The position numbers were made by a program, and so were the translations under genes. From Liopterus haemorrhoidalis (lineage: Eukaryota; Arthropoda; Insecta; Coleoptera; Dytiscidae), in NCBI GenBank assembly GCA_963971575.1, contig OZ020611.1, forward strand, positions 226,292,260 to 226,356,259: 64,000 bases of DNA. Direction: 5' to 3'. Position 1 is the stretch's first letter; the number at the start of each line of letters is the position of its first letter. A model generated the notes under the pieces. The model was not told where the DNA came from and did no database searches. It saw only the letters and a list, made by a program, of their open reading frames with translations. Positions 1-11,747 of this stretch are shown piece after piece.

Positions 1-1036
1 TTACTTAGGTTTAAGAATACATTAAATATAAAAACGAATACGAATTTTGCAAAAATATTGGTTAATTAAACAAAAATATAAAAACAAACCCTTGAACCAA
101 TGTTCTAGACCAACATAACATTTATATTCAACTTGGCACCTTGAACATTTTAAAGTAATTTTCTATGGCAGTCAACCTGTTAAATAAGTTTATTTAAATA
201 TATTTTGGGCTTTATTTATACCCGGGACCCGGTCCTCTTAAAACATCCCTTATAACTGGTCAACAACTCCCGTAAGCCCAAGCCGAATCATCCAAATCGC
301 CCGGGCCGATTCAATCCCTCGATCCGCCCCTGGTGTCAATTCTTGTTTTTTTTTAATATCTAAACGAATATTACAGTATATTTAAAGGCTTGCGTTCCAG
401 TTTCCAGTCTGATGAAAAGATTCCATTTCTCCTTCTTGTTTTTAGTGTAAATCCTTGGTAGTATCGAACAAGTATATACAGTGTAGTGAGAACATTTGTC
501 ACCCTTCCACTTATGTGGCCCGCATTACACGGCTGCCAAGTTGGTTGCTCAGCAAACACTACTGATAGCAGTAGAGATTACCGTCTGCTTGGATCGCCAC
601 ATTTACTTTCAATCCGCGCTGAAAACTGCTGGGAAAAGAATAAACTTTTGTGAAAAATGTTCAAGTTGGAAAAGAAGTATAGATTGATAGGAAGAAGTGA
701 GTTTGCACAGAGATTTTATACTGTGAATTATTAAGAGCGGTCTGAATATATAAATTCATATTTGTCGAAGAAAAAATTCATTGTTTTGTATTTGTTTTAT
801 TTTACAACTATTTAAAAATTTACTGTGGGAAAATTGTGCATATCCGTAAAAATGTTGTACAGGTAAACCGATTTTAATTAGAAAACCTGATTTAAACAAA
901 TAAATTTTAAATAAAATATACACACTAAATTAAGAAGGTGTCCTATTTTTTTATGTCCTTAACTGTGCCTGTACATATCCGTAGTTAACATTGATGTAAT
1001 TGTGAATTTCTCAGATTTCAGAGTTTAATAGGTATC
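1..1036. other. Non-coding AT-rich sequence, no gene seen
   Basis: No ORF with recognisable protein features lies here. Short overlapping ORFs around 371-687 are on opposite strands and have no domain-like pattern. A somewhat GC-richer patch at 225-345 and another at 500-620 stand out from the AT-rich background, but I cannot assign either one. Confidence 0.5.
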
Positions 1037-1438
1037 TATAGGCTATTCCAAACGTTTAAGGGGAACTAGATTTTAAAATATAGTAATTTTTATCTATTTA
1101 ATCGGACTTTTGGTCATTTTTTTAAGCTTTGTAAATCATACTCGAATTGCAAAGTTAAATTGACAGCTATTATAAAATGTTATTTTCATTATATTTTGAT
1201 TTTTTGTGTCATTCTTAACACAAATTTCCCATTTATTATTATTTTTTTTGTCAAATTTATAAAAATGTACTATATTTTATAATAAATGTCATTTGTTTCC
1301 ATGGTTTCACTGCTGATTTTTTAATTTGTCACATACCAACATGAAACATGAAATAACTTAAGCAAAGTCCCTTCTCCTGAAAGCCTATAATAACGAAACT
1401 CCCATTTAGTTACGCTTAAACCAAAAAAACAGACTATA
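1037..1438. mobile_element. MITE family M, copy 1 (full length, ~400 bp)
   Basis: Both ends carry the inverted family signature. The left end has GGCTATTCCAAACG and the right end reads ACCAAAAAAACAGACTATAG, with GGAACTAGATTTT just inside the left end and its partner TCCCATTTAGTTACGC inside the right end. TA dinucleotides flank the element, as expected for Tc1/mariner-type insertion. The interior matches, in reverse, the 16306-16712 copy. It has no coding capacity. Six other copies lie in the window, most of them internally shortened. Confidence 0.7.
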
Positions 1439-1889
1439 GTAAGTAACAACGGTTTTTAACATATTTTTGATGCTATTACGTAAAAGTCAAATTAAAAAAA
1501 AAACTCTTCTGTTAATCTAAAATGCTTAAATCTTAAAAGTTTTATTTATACCTTACATGAAAATATATTTTTTAACAATTAAAATTAGATATCTCAAAAA
1601 AAAAAAATTGTGTCTATAATTTACTATTTAGCTTCCTGCGGAACTAGATTTTGGATTCTACTGATTTTTAATGATTGAATGGGACTTTGAGATAGATTTT
1701 TTAACATAGTAAATAGGGCTTTATAAGTGAATTTAATAAATAAAACAATAATAAATTAAATATTACCTTAACTATATATCATGACAATTTTTGCACAAAA
1801 TTTGCAAAAATTGCGTCATAATAATATTTTTGCAAAAATAAAATTTTGTCCGTTAATACTCGTACTAATGGCTTTCATTTGATCAGAAT

Positions 1890-2139
1890 TTAAAAAAAAT
1901 ATTTTGTTTTTGATGTGCAAATATTTGTTTATATTTTTAGGGGGTTATGTTTTTTAGATGTTTTAGTATTTTTCCTATGTGCGGGTCAAAGAGTTGTATA
2001 AGCTTGCCAAATTTCAACTCTCTAGGTTTAGCCGTTTGGTTACAATTTTTACCGAACAGACTGACAGACAGACAGACAGAGAGACGACAAAATGACGGTA
2101 TAAGGGTTTTTTGGTAATACCTACAAAACCCTAAAAATA
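1890..2139 (-). mobile_element. R-family element, copy 1 (partial, reversed)
   Basis: Read on the minus strand this starts with the R end (TAGGGTTTTGTAGGTATTAC), followed by an AAAAAACCCTTATACCGTCA-like block. Next come a short TCTG run (seen as CAGACAGACAGA at 2060-2082) and the block resembling TTGAAATTTGGCAAGCTTAT. It is shorter and more diverged than the copies at 18.5 and 28.4 kb. Confidence 0.65.
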
Positions 2140-2311
2140 AACATTTATTATATTTATAAAAATAATTAGGGTTAACTAATATGAACTTCTACTGTTTACC
2201 ACTGTATGTCTCCACTAAACAGTCCGTCCGTTATAATTTTATAAAGTCAAATTCGAGTTAAAACTCGATTTAGCCACAACTAGAATGAATTTGTTTTCAA
2301 CAACGCTCATA

Positions 2312-2494
2312 TAGCCTGTTTCATTGGTTTAGGTGGAACTAGATTTTGATAACTAATAATTTTTATCGGTTAAATGAGGTTTTTGATCATTTGTTTAGCA
2401 AAAGCCGTCATCAGTTAGGAAAAACTGAACTTGTGACAACTTACAAAAATTAAAATTCCATTTAGTTCCGCCTAAAGGTTTGGAATAGCTTATA
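2312..2494. mobile_element. MITE family M, copy 2 (short form)
   Basis: The left end reads ATAGCCTGTTTCATTGG and the right end CCTAAAGGTTTGGAATAGC, the two diagnostic inverted ends of family M. The interior is reduced to about 180 bp compared with about 400 bp in copies 1 and 3. It abuts the mariner-type element that starts at 2502. Confidence 0.65.
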
Positions 2495-2501
2495 ACTTAT
2501 A

Positions 2502-3868
2502 CAGTGAATTTATTCTTTTATGCAACATGCACTATGTCATTACCATGGATATAGTTTTTGACAGCAACATAAATCCTGTTCATTTTCATTTGCAACATAG
2601 AAAAAACCATATTTACTAGCAAAATCAAAATATTTTATTGAAAATACAAATAAAAAAAAAATAATAATAATAAATAAATAACTAATAAAAACTTATAATA
2701 AATGTTCAAAAGTTTCTCCGTTTACTTGCATACAAAATGTTAAGCGATCATAAAAATTATTCAAAACATTCAGCAATTGCTCTTGGGGTATATTGTTGGA
2801 TGCTTAAACAATTATGTCTTGCAGTTCAGCAACATCCCTAAGTTCTCCATTATATACTTTGGCCTTTAAATATCCCCAATAAAAAAAATCATTGGGTGCC
2901 AAATCCGGAGATCTCGCTGGCCAATTCATTGACTCTCCTCTTCCAATCCAGCTTTTTGGGAAAGTTCTATGTAAATATTCTTTAACTATTCTAGAATAAT
3001 GGAATTGTCCATTAATATTCGGGTTTCTCAACGCAGGTAATATTTGGTTTTGCAAAAGGGCTAGATATTTTGCGGCATTAAGGTTACCGTCAATAAAAAA
3101 AGGCCCTATAATATTGGTTCCTATTATCCCTGCCCAAACATTTAATTTTTGCGGATTTTGAGTTCGGGAGGAATGAAACAAATGTAAATTTTCTCGACTC
3201 CAGTACCTAAAATTTTGTCTGTGCACTTCATTTAGAGTAAACGTTGCTTCGTCTGTAAATAAAATTCTTTGAAGCATTGTTGGGTCGGAATTAATTTTTT
3301 CAAACATTTCAAAACAAAAATCCATACGTACTGCTGCGTCCCTTTCTAACAATTCTTGATGATTTTGAAATTTGTCTGATCGAAACTATTCTTTTTTTAA
3401 GAATTTAAAAACAGATCCAGTACTGATACAAACGGTTTGTGCAATTGATCTTAAAGTATTTTGATTGTTTTCTTCCACTTGTAATAATATTTCCAACTGC
3501 TTCTCTTCTGTAAGCACGTGGGATGTTGTTCTTTTTTTATTATGTTTTGACTTAAGACATCCTTCGCGATGAAATTTATTAACTAGTCTTGAAATTGTAG
3601 AGGGATTTGGTATTGGCCGATCTAGATAAGTTGCACTAAATACAGCAAAAACTTCTCTTAAACTCATTTGGGAATTATACCAAGGTACCATCATTATTTT
3701 TTCTTCATCTGTATATACATATTGATTAATTTTTAAATCAGTATGAGCGAAAGTATACACACTAATTGTCTATGTTGCAAATGAAAATGAACACGATTTA
3801 TATTGCTGTCAAAAACTGTATCCATGGTAATGACATAGTACATGTTGCATAAAAGAATAAATTCACTG
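2502..3868 (-). mobile_element. Mariner-type element with ~100-bp inverted ends and TA duplication
   Basis: The first ~100 bases (beginning CAGTGAATTTATTCTTTTAT) are repeated in inverted orientation at 3770-3868, by eye about 95 percent identical. TA dinucleotides flank both ends (2500-2501 and 3869-3870). The interior carries a minus-strand transposase pseudogene. The well-matched ends suggest a fairly recent insertion, although the transposase is broken. Confidence 0.85.
2804..3760 (-). pseudogene. Mariner-type transposase pseudogene (second catalytic Asp deleted)
   Basis: Two open stretches on the minus strand make up one transposase. The N-terminal part (3760-3386) has a helix-turn-helix with PNPSTISRLVNKFHREG, and the C-terminal part (3352-2804) is the DDE/D catalytic core. 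The first catalytic Asp is in ILFTDEATF. The last part, NWPARSPDLAPNDFFYWGYL, contains the third Asp. The usual QQDGA-P-H motif around the second Asp is missing: the sequence runs from NGQF straight into HYSRIV, so a short in-frame deletion removed it. A frameshift or stop separates the two parts near 3370. If the missing block had the usual length, the Asp2-Asp3 spacing would be about 41, placing it near the DD41D group; that is inference. The protein should be catalytically dead. Confidence 0.85.
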
Positions 3869-3870
3869 TA

Positions 3871-4840
3871 TCTAGTTTTGTGACGAAGGCGGAACAGCAC
3901 GCCACTGACTGACTATTGCCAAGCAACAGAAAAAAATAAGGATATGTGACAGCCATGAATTTTTATGTCAATTTGCACTAAATATTACATTATATTTAAT
4001 AAAAATACTGTGTAATTATAGTAAAATACAATTCATGTGTGTTATAGTTTTAAAATATTACAAGTATTGTAAATAAAACTGGATATAGGAATATTTTATG
4101 TAACCTGACTTCACAGTCTTAAATTTAATGACTTAAAACTGCGATTTAAAAATTTGCCCAAATGTAGTGTGGCAACCATTACCCTAGTTTTAAGTAAATT
4201 TTGATGTGTATTGTATTATGTGACGTGTATTGATTGTCGCAATTTATGGACTATAAACAGATTATCCTTCATAAACCCAGGTGGCCGTGGAACAAATTCA
4301 AACAATTTATTTACATTTACTTTTACATGTACACCCCCTGACAAGATTAAATCGCGCATTTTAACAGGGTGCTGTTGTCAAATGCTGAACAACACACGGG
4401 ATAATTCATCGAATTTTTATTTTGTGCTTTGGCTGATGCTCTAATTGAGAGAGACAATTGCAACGTGCACCGATAGGTGGTGGGGTTCGAAGGGGATGTT
4501 ATCTACAGAAGTATATGAGAGGGTGCACCCACATGAGGGTATATTTAGGGGATAGTTACGACTATTTTTGTCTGGAGTTCGGGAATCCTTTAATTGGAGG
4601 AAACACAAAAACTTTTCTGCTGTAATAGATGACTTTTTTACACAGCGGTAAATTTTGATTTTTTTTGTTTTTACGGGAGAAATACACTGCTTTACTAATG
4701 AGAAGGTAGAACTGAAACAAAAGTCAGAATAGTCTGCTTTTGATTTTTCAAACAAATCTTAATTTTGAAAATAAACGATATACCGGCATATAATTTTTTC
4801 CATTATTCCATCTATTCTTTCTTCTTCCATACTTTCATTT
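3871..4840. other. Non-coding, no recognisable feature
   Basis: Small ORFs on both strands (4211-4444 and 4441-4755) overlap unrelated frames and have no family motif. I see no inverted ends or tandem structure in this stretch. Confidence 0.45.
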
Positions 4841-5152
4841 TTAGGGTTTGTAGGTATGACCACTACAAAACCCTTATAACGTCTCTCATTTGTCTGTCTG
4901 TACGGTAGAAATTGTAGCCAGACGGCTTAACATAGAAAGTTGAAATTCTTCATGCTTATACAACTCTTTGACCCACTTATTGGAAAATTACTCAGAGTTC
5001 AAAAAAACACATCCCGAGATAAATATAAACAAATTAGTATTTAATGAAAAAAAAGAAAAATTTTTTTTACAAATTTGAATGTCATCAAATGAAACCACTT
5101 TATGCCGTGGATCAACAAGCATATTTTATTTTTGAAAAATATATATTTTTTA

Positions 5153-5574
5153 TTATAGTTGAAGGTAATGGGATTCGGACCAGACAGAAAATAAAAACAA
5201 ATTTATTAACTTCGCTAACGTTTCGATTTAATTTAAATCTTCATCAGAGCTACAAAGATATATAGAAATATAAAATTATTAAATTGGTAAGTTTACATGT
5301 ATAAAATTATGATAGTGTTCAAATTTAACAAGTCAAGTAGTTAAAATAAGCATTACAAAATTGTCGGAATTTAAAATATAACATAAAATAATTATTAAAT
5401 AATAAAAACGTATCAAATATGAGTTAAAGAATAAAAAACAATGTTAAATTTACATTACCTTAGTTAATAGTCACGATATAAAATAAAAATTTTAAAATTA
5501 ATAGAGAATACATCATAATAAATTTGTTTTTATTTTCTGACTGGTCCGAATCCCATTACCTTCAACTATAATTA
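5153..5574. mobile_element. ~420-bp element with ~55-bp inverted ends, Penelope-like motif
   Basis: The left 55 bases (TTATAGTTGAAGGTAATGGG, then ATTCGGACCAGACAGAAAAT and on) reappear inverted at 5520-5574 with only scattered differences. The element sits inside an R-family backbone, so it is an insertion. Immediately inside the left end is a block whose minus strand reads CTGATGA, a small stem, then GAAACGTTAGCG. I recall this type of block from Penelope-like and hammerhead-bearing retroelement ends. No protein is encoded, so it would be non-autonomous. The class is uncertain. Confidence 0.65.
5213..5247 (-). other. Hammerhead-like core motif (candidate, probably degenerate)
   Basis: On the minus strand the sequence CTGATGA is followed by GATTT-AAATT-AAATC, which can form a 5-bp stem with a 5-nt loop. 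Then come GAAA and CGTTAGCG, a possible 2-bp stem. These are the order and spacing of the conserved hammerhead ribozyme core. Convincing stem I pairing with the sequence upstream of CTGATGA was not found, so activity is doubtful. Confidence 0.3.
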
Positions 5575-5936
5575 CTAACTTACGGACGAAACTCATCTAA
5601 TCAAGATATATTTTTTATGCTATTTTCGCCAAAAATATGTCAAATAACTTTTGTCCATCGCCCTATCTCTCAGAGGGGTTGATCTAAAAATCTGAAAAAA
5701 TCTCCATATTGTTCATTAATGGGAACCGGAATAGTTTTGCTCAAATTAGGTTTTAGGAAAATTAGTTTTAGTTATCGATCTTTTTGTCGTTGAAAATATT
5801 ATCGTTTTTTAAATTTATTATGTGGTATCAAAAGAAAGCTCTTAAGATGTAGTTTAAAGAACGAAAAGTAGTTTTTAAAAATTCGTTTTTTTAACACGAT
5901 TTTAGCCAAAAAAGTCTTTGTCCCGTCACTTTTTAC

Positions 5937-6476
5937 CAGGGCTTCGAACCGGAACTGAACCGAAAACCGAAAAAAACCGTTATTTTTGTCGGAACGAAAA
6001 CCGGATCTGAACCGAAAAAAAATCGGTTTATTTCGGTTCAGATAATGTTTATGGGAGTGAACCAAAATATAAAATACATTGTATTTAAGATTATTTTCTA
6101 AACTCATTTGCTATCAAATGAGCAAAAAAATCATATTTTTTTTTAACTGATAAGTTAAAAAAAATTGCGCTTCTATTATTTCGGGGGGGGGGGGGGTGAA
6201 CACCCAGAATCCTCCCCTGGTACTGCTCTTGGTATGATTATTACAAAATAAGGAATAAAATGTTCTTCTAAATTATAGTAGAAAATAAATTTGTGATACA
6301 AACAAAAGCATTTAAAAATTTACCACTCGGAACTGAACCGAAAACCGAAAAGAACCGTTATTTTTCCCGGAACGAGAACCGGAACCGAACTGATATATAT
6401 ATATATATATATATTTTTTTTTTTTAATTGAACCGAAATACAACCGAATCGAAAAAAACAACGGTTGGAAGTCCTG
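5937..6476. mobile_element. hAT-type element, CAGGGCTTCGAACCG ends, 8-bp TSD
   Basis: The left end CAGGGCTTCGAACCG is matched by the inverted right end CGGTTGGAAGTCCTG. Both sides are flanked by CTTTTTAC (5929-5936 and 6477-6484), an 8-bp target-site duplication typical of hAT transposition. Inside, two imperfect inverted or direct blocks rich in ACCGAAAACCG occur near each end, with a poly-G run at 6183-6196 and an AT microsatellite at 6392-6412. No transposase is present. Confidence 0.85.
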
Positions 6477-7256
6477 CTTTTTACTCATAGGGGTTAAACT
6501 AAAAATCTGAAAATATTATGTACATAAAAAAAAACAATGTACGTTAATCTCAGTCGGAAACGTACTAAAAGAATTTTTTGTCGGATTGCGTTTTTGGAAA
6601 ATATTGCAGTGTTTGTGTTTTTGACAAAATTAATAATTTTTTAATTAATGGCTAAATTGTGCCTAATAATTTTATGGATTTTTTGTATTTATGGCTAAGA
6701 AAACATATACTAAGACTTCTTTTGTATTTAAAAATATAATAAAAAAATTTAACAGCTGAGAATCGAGTTCATGTATCTGGATATAGGTGGAGTGCCTAAT
6801 GTTTTTCTTTTTTTTTTTCTTCTTTCTTTTCTGTAGTCTCGGCAACATTCGCCGTTGGCCATGTCTATTTTCTGAAAGAGTGCCTAGTATTAATACGCCA
6901 TGATTCAACCTATTGCTTGAAATAGTTTATTTTTTTGTTATTAAGGTATCAAAAAAGACTAAATCATTTTAAGCAGTGAAGTAAATTAAATAACACATTG
7001 TTAATAATGAGAAATACTTATGGAAATTGAAAAAATTAAGCCATTTATCAATATATTTGCAGATTAAACACTTAGATACGAAGCAAATGCAAAAAAAAAA
7101 ACGCTGGGATTTTTTAATGTGATGAAATTTTAGCAAATTAATTAAATTTAGTTAAAAGAAATTAAATGAAAGTACTCAAATAACGAATAAAAATGATTAT
7201 TTAAAAAAATATATATTAAAAAAAAATAGACTAGAATAGTTAAGAATTGTAGAATT

Positions 7257-7839
7257 CAGGGCCGGCGCTAGGCATGTGCAGCATGTGCGGTGGCACATGG
7301 CCTCGCGGCCCAACAGTTCTCGCGCATCGTGCGAACTTTCTGAACTGCGCGTACCCTCGTACACCAAACTCCCATCTAAGTTGTATATGTAGTTTTCGAG
7401 CGCGCTGAAATTAGAAAGAAGAAAACGGGTGGGGTGTTTTGCATCCACTGTGAAGCGCTGTGATTCCCCGAATACGAGAGAAAATCACACAGCCGAAAGT
7501 TGTTATTGATAGATGAAAAAAAAAAAATAGTGTAACATTCACTAAATGTATCCTTCATTAAAATATATACATTTGAAACATTATAGGAGTATCTAATATG
7601 TAAAAATTTAAAATATCCAACATAAATATTATCACACTACAATGCAGTAATATAAATGTGTCTTAGGAAAATTACATTTTGACTGATGTATTTCGTTCAT
7701 TCCGTCATTTTGCGTGTTCCATCATTATTGAACCAGCCCTTTTTGGCCATCACGTCAATATAAATTTTTCTTGTCAATCTCGCACATGGCCTCGCGCCTG
7801 CCCTGGCACATGGCCTCGCAAACCCTAGCGCCGGCCCTG
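7257..7839. mobile_element. hAT-type element, CAGGGCCGGCGCTAGG ends
   Basis: CAGGGCCGGCGCTAGG at the left is mirrored by CCTAGCGCCGGCCCTG at the right. Flanks are GTAGAATT (7249-7256) and GTAGACTT (7840-7847), an 8-bp duplication with one difference. A CACATGGCCTCGCG motif repeats near both ends (around 7293, 7783 and 7805). The interior has no intact transposase; small ORFs (7197-7558) are not convincing. Confidence 0.85.
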
Positions 7840-7847
7840 GTAGACTT

Positions 7848-9200
7848 CCTGCACTATATAAAAACTACGTGGAAACAAAAAATATTCATGATATCTATCA
7901 TTCATTACTTGATTCAAACTTTTATTTGATTCTTTTTTATTTTCTTCTTAAACTGGTTATATTCTCGATCCATTTCTTCCTTTAAATCCCCTACCTCCCA
8001 AGGGATACCAACTTATATTGTCCGAATGCAATTCCTTGTATTTTTGGTGGGGTTGGTAGCGCGTGTCAGGGACAATTACCAACCAGTGATGTACTACCGG
8101 AACTAGATATCGGTGGATTGTTTTATCGGTGATTTCCTACTGATTTAATTGTCGTGTTGAATTATTATAGTTGCGTGGTATACAGTGGCCTGCTGAGGGC
8201 ACAGTATAGGGACGGAATCCACTGATGGATGAGAAATGATACTATCTACCCTTTGATACAAGTTGTAGATTTCATATAGGGGCTTTAACTGTCCATGGGG
8301 GATTGTAAATGTTTAATTAAAACATGCTTTTTAATAACATGAACTTTAAAGCAGGTAGTTTATTATGTGGTGGTAGCTATATTACTAGAACAAGTAAAGT
8401 TCATCGGACAGAAACTATTATGGTTTAATTTTAAACTTACTGCCAGCTAATTTTATTCAGTGTGTGGTGGATATTTTATTAAGGTTAGTGATGCTAATAG
8501 TCTTAATTATTTGGTCATAGTCGAGAAGTTTACAATTTTAACCTCAGGTAAATGGGCGCCCGCAGGAAGTTTCCACTTTTAAGTGTTTGAAAAACTTTTT
8601 TGTTCTCAAATTTATTTATTTTTATATTTGTTATCAAATGTTAAACAAATTTTAATTCGTGTGCATTTACTCGATATAAGTTTGCATAAAATCGCTTCGC
8701 AGCACTCGAGATCCTTGAGCCTCGGAAAATTTAAGGACGGGTGTCAAGAGACAGCCCGGCTCCCGGTAAAACAATAATTAACAAAATATTGAGTTTGTAA
8801 TTTTTTTACCCTTCGGTATTTTAAATATGTTCATTTTAAGATTAAAATAATAAAAGATGAACAAAAACATGTTATTAAAAATAAATTGATTTGTTGTTCA
8901 ATATCCCTGGGATAGAATTAATCATTTTCAATTTGGCATGCATGGACAAACAGTTTTTTGAACCGAATTTCAGACATATATATAAATACAAAAAAAAGTT
9001 TATGAATTTTTCGACAGAAAAAAATGTTTTTTTAAATATTTTAACTGGACATTAAATAAAAGCTCTCGAAAATTAAAAACAAGAAATACATATAAATAAT
9101 TCAATATTTTGATGAATTTATTGTCATCAAAAAGATTTGTTCGCCATCCTTATCCAGAGTTTTTTTATTTAATTACAAGTTGGCTACTTTGTAATGACTG
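7848..9200. other. Non-coding, no recognisable feature
   Basis: No ORF with domain character is present. A short ORF at 8583-8777 shows no family motif. The stretch is typical AT-rich intron or intergenic sequence. Confidence 0.4.
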
Positions 9201-9209
9201 TCTACTGAC

Positions 9210-9404
9210 CAGAGCCGGATCTAGGATGCGGCGAGTGAGGCCCTCGTCTCGGGAGCAAAGTTGGTAAGGGCGCAAAAAATGTTCCGGCTCATTCTTTTTA
9301 TCATAATTTCGACCTGGCATCCTTTTTAATTTGGTTATGATGAAGGATGGGGGCGCAAAACTGGTACTTTGGCTCGGGCGCAGAAATACCTCTGTCCGGT
9401 TCTG
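9210..9404. mobile_element. Small hAT-type MITE with 8-bp TSD
   Basis: The left end CAGAGCCGGATCTAGG pairs with the inverted right end CCTCTGTCCGGTTCTG. Flanking octamers CTACTGAC (9202-9209) and CTACTGAA (9405-9412) differ by one base. At 195 bp it has no coding capacity. Confidence 0.8.
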
Positions 9405-9412
9405 CTACTGAA

Positions 9413-9600
9413 ATCTTCTTCTTTTTTTTTTGGCACTGTCAGTTAGGTTGACTCTTCGCCTCACTCACATAAGATGTCCATATTGATCTGCTAATTGTCC
9501 GGTCTTTCCATGAGCCCTGTATACCAATAGATGTTAGATCTTGGATAGCTGATCGCTCCATATCTTGCGCCAACTTCCCGCTGGTCTTCCCACTGGTTTT
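9413..9600 (-). pseudogene. LINE 3'-end remnant (RT ORF C-terminal tail)
   Basis: On the minus strand a degenerate frame reads roughly AQDMERSAIQDLTSIGIQGS followed by WKDRTISRSIW. This resembles the basic, Trp-containing tail after the reverse transcriptase of non-LTR retrotransposons. The region is GC-richer than its surroundings. It is too short for a clade assignment. Confidence 0.4.
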
Positions 9601-9642
9601 TACAACGCCCAAATAGGAACAAAAAAAGAAATTTTTAAAATA

Positions 9643-10151
9643 CAGTGGATTCCGCTTAATCAGGACACCGGTTAATCGGGGCAGCCGCTTATTAGGGACA
9701 AATCCTAAAGAACGGAAACAAAACCGAGGAAATATCGTAAATTTACATCGCTTTTTCGGGACAATATTCCGTTTAATCGGGACAGTAATCGTGTGAATTC
9801 CCGTAGCGCCGGGAATTCATGTTGGAGTGTGGATTCACTTTGACATCATTATGTATAAGCGTGTGGTCGAGTTCACGTAAATTTAGTGTAGTGACTCACT
9901 GACATAACCCTTACCGGAATGCCAAGAAAGGATTTGACACATTTGAAAGCATTTGATGTATTACGTATATAATTTTTTAATATGTATACATACCTACGAA
10001 TAGTTTTGTGAGTTGTTTTATTTTTCTGCAATTTATCAAATAAAAAACACTAATCCGGTAATTTTTGTGGAAATTCTAATAATTGGGCCAGCCGCTTAAT
10101 CGGGACAAAATGTACTAGTCCCGATGTTTCCCGATTAAGTGGAATCGACTG
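9643..10151. mobile_element. pogo/Tigger-like MITE, copy 1, TA duplication
   Basis: The left end CAGTGGATTCCGCTTAATCA is matched by the inverted right end TAAGTGGAATCGACTG. TA flanks both sides (9641-9642 and 10152-10153). Subterminal motifs TTAATCGGG and CAGCCGCTT are repeated at both ends. It closely parallels the element at 58963-59528. There is no transposase, so it is non-autonomous. Class assignment rests on the recalled similarity of these ends to pogo/Tigger elements. Confidence 0.8.
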
Positions 10152-10689
10152 TATTTTGATGAACTTATATAAAGTGGTATAAAGAACTGATCTACGATCT
10201 TCCATCTATAGAAGTTCCTAATTATTTGTAAAATTAAAATTGTGATTTGTATATTTAAAAAATTATAAATAAATAATAATATTAAAAAAAGTAATAAATA
10301 AAGTAATGTAAACTTTGTTAATAAACATTCATTCAAACCAGGCTTTATCCTTATTCAGTCTTTAAACCATAATTTGTAAACTAAGTTCATGCAAGACGTA
10401 ATTTTTTCAAATTTAAATGATCAATTTTTCGTATTTTGGTCGACGAATATTCAATCTTCCCTTCCATATCCTTTTAACTCATTACGTGTCCTGTCCGCTG
10501 CAATCATCTATCTCTCAGTTATTGTGTGATACTCGGCCTTGAGTATTGTCTACTGACAATATATATATATATATATATTTTTTCATATAAAAATCATAGT
10601 TCTTCTGTGAGAACACAATATGAATATTCATAGCATATTATTCCCCTTAATTATGGCTATGAACCCATTAGAAATTTCTATTAAAATTT

Positions 10690-10935
10690 TTCTAAATGAA
10701 AAGCAGTGAAATTGCGTCCAGTACAAGGTCTTATAAGACATTCCTCATACCTCATAGGCAGTGAATATCTGGTCCAACATATCCCGAATGCCCAGGATTC
10801 CCATTCATCCCCGCTAATTGCCGCCTTTCCTCTCTCGCCCCTCGGTTGACGGAGGCCACAGTCAGTCGCACCCTGATTGCACCCCAGTGCGTGAATATCA
10901 CTGCACGCCATCACTGTATGTAACATGTACAGCAC
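10690..10935. other. GC-richer island, open on both strands, function unknown
   Basis: This stretch is distinctly less AT-rich than its surroundings and stays open over about 250 bases on the minus strand (84 codons). It is also open for about 66 codons on the + strand after a stop at 10763-10765. I recognise no protein family in either reading. It could be an exon, a UTR or a piece of an unrecognised repeat. Confidence 0.3.
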
Positions 10936-11524
10936 TTCTTACAAACTGCGATAGATAGCAGCACAAGGGCGTAGATACAGGTTTTAACAAGGATGCACCT
11001 TAAATCCTAATTCAAAGCATATTTTAATAGATAATGCTTAATTCATAGTGCATAATGTTAATGCATAATGTTAGTGGATAAGCACAACACAAACGTACCA
11101 TTTTCTGCTACATATTTAATAGATAAATCCATCTAGCTGCCATCTATACGCAATAGAAATTACTAAACAATCTATAATAAAAATGTCTTGTTATTAAATA
11201 CATATATTTATTATTTTTCTATTTTATTAAATGTACTTCTAAAAAGAACCAAAAGAATAGATGTTCCTGAAACTACTCGCTCTAACCTAACTTTTTGATT
11301 TCACAAAAAAAGTATTAAGTTTTGTTTCCCCCCTATTTCCCAGAAGTGTTGGTCTAAAGATCTGAAAAAAAATCTCAATAATGTACATTGATGGAAATCA
11401 AAATAGTTCACAATTTTTGCCAGATTATTTTTTTATTGCTGAAAAAATACATATTTTATTTTAAAAGTTAATTTCTAAACATTCTAGTTATAAAGATGGT
11501 CTATGTGAGGCGCAAATAGTCCTC

Positions 11525-11690
11525 ATTGCTGAGTGCCAAACATTTTAACTAATTGACTAACTTACTAAATAAAAACTTGCAGTGTAAAAAAAGTTATTTT
11601 GTCGGGGTGAGCACGCATGTGCGTCACTTTTTTTATACATGTTGGAATATGAACAGCATTATGTATTTACAGTTGGACACATAATGCATT
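11525..11690 (+). mobile_element. LINE 3'-terminal remnant
   Basis: The segment starting TTGCTGAGTGCCAAACATTT and running through a TGAGCACGCATGTGCGTC block to a poly-T run is similar to 45135-45270. That region follows a recognisable LINE C-terminal Cys/His motif. It is therefore probably the 3' end of the same LINE family, truncated at its 5' side. Confidence 0.45.
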
Positions 11691-11747
11691 TATTATCTGA
11701 TCAAAAATTTCTGTTGAATTATTCGGGTTCCCGTACATTATTGCCAT

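Larger units (their letters stand above)
4846..6905 (+). mobile_element. R-family element, copy 2 (older, with two nested insertions)
   Basis: It begins with TTAGGGTTTGTAGGTATGAC, then a CCCTTATAACGTC block, a short TCTG run, and GTAGAAATTGTAGCCAGACGG. The backbone is interrupted by a TIR element at 5153-5574, resumes near 5575, is interrupted again by a hAT element at 5937-6476, and continues to about 6900. The 41925-42960 copy has the same backbone without these two insertions, which supports the nesting order. The distal boundary is uncertain. Confidence 0.65.

Noticed and set aside
2500..3870. Interpretation of the ~100-bp inverted ends as LTRs or retroviral remnants
   Set aside because: The ends are inverted, not direct, and the coding sequence is a DDE/D transposase with TA target duplication.
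6672..6908. 78-codon Lys-rich minus-strand ORF
   Set aside because: Composition comes from a T-rich tract in an old R element; no domain.
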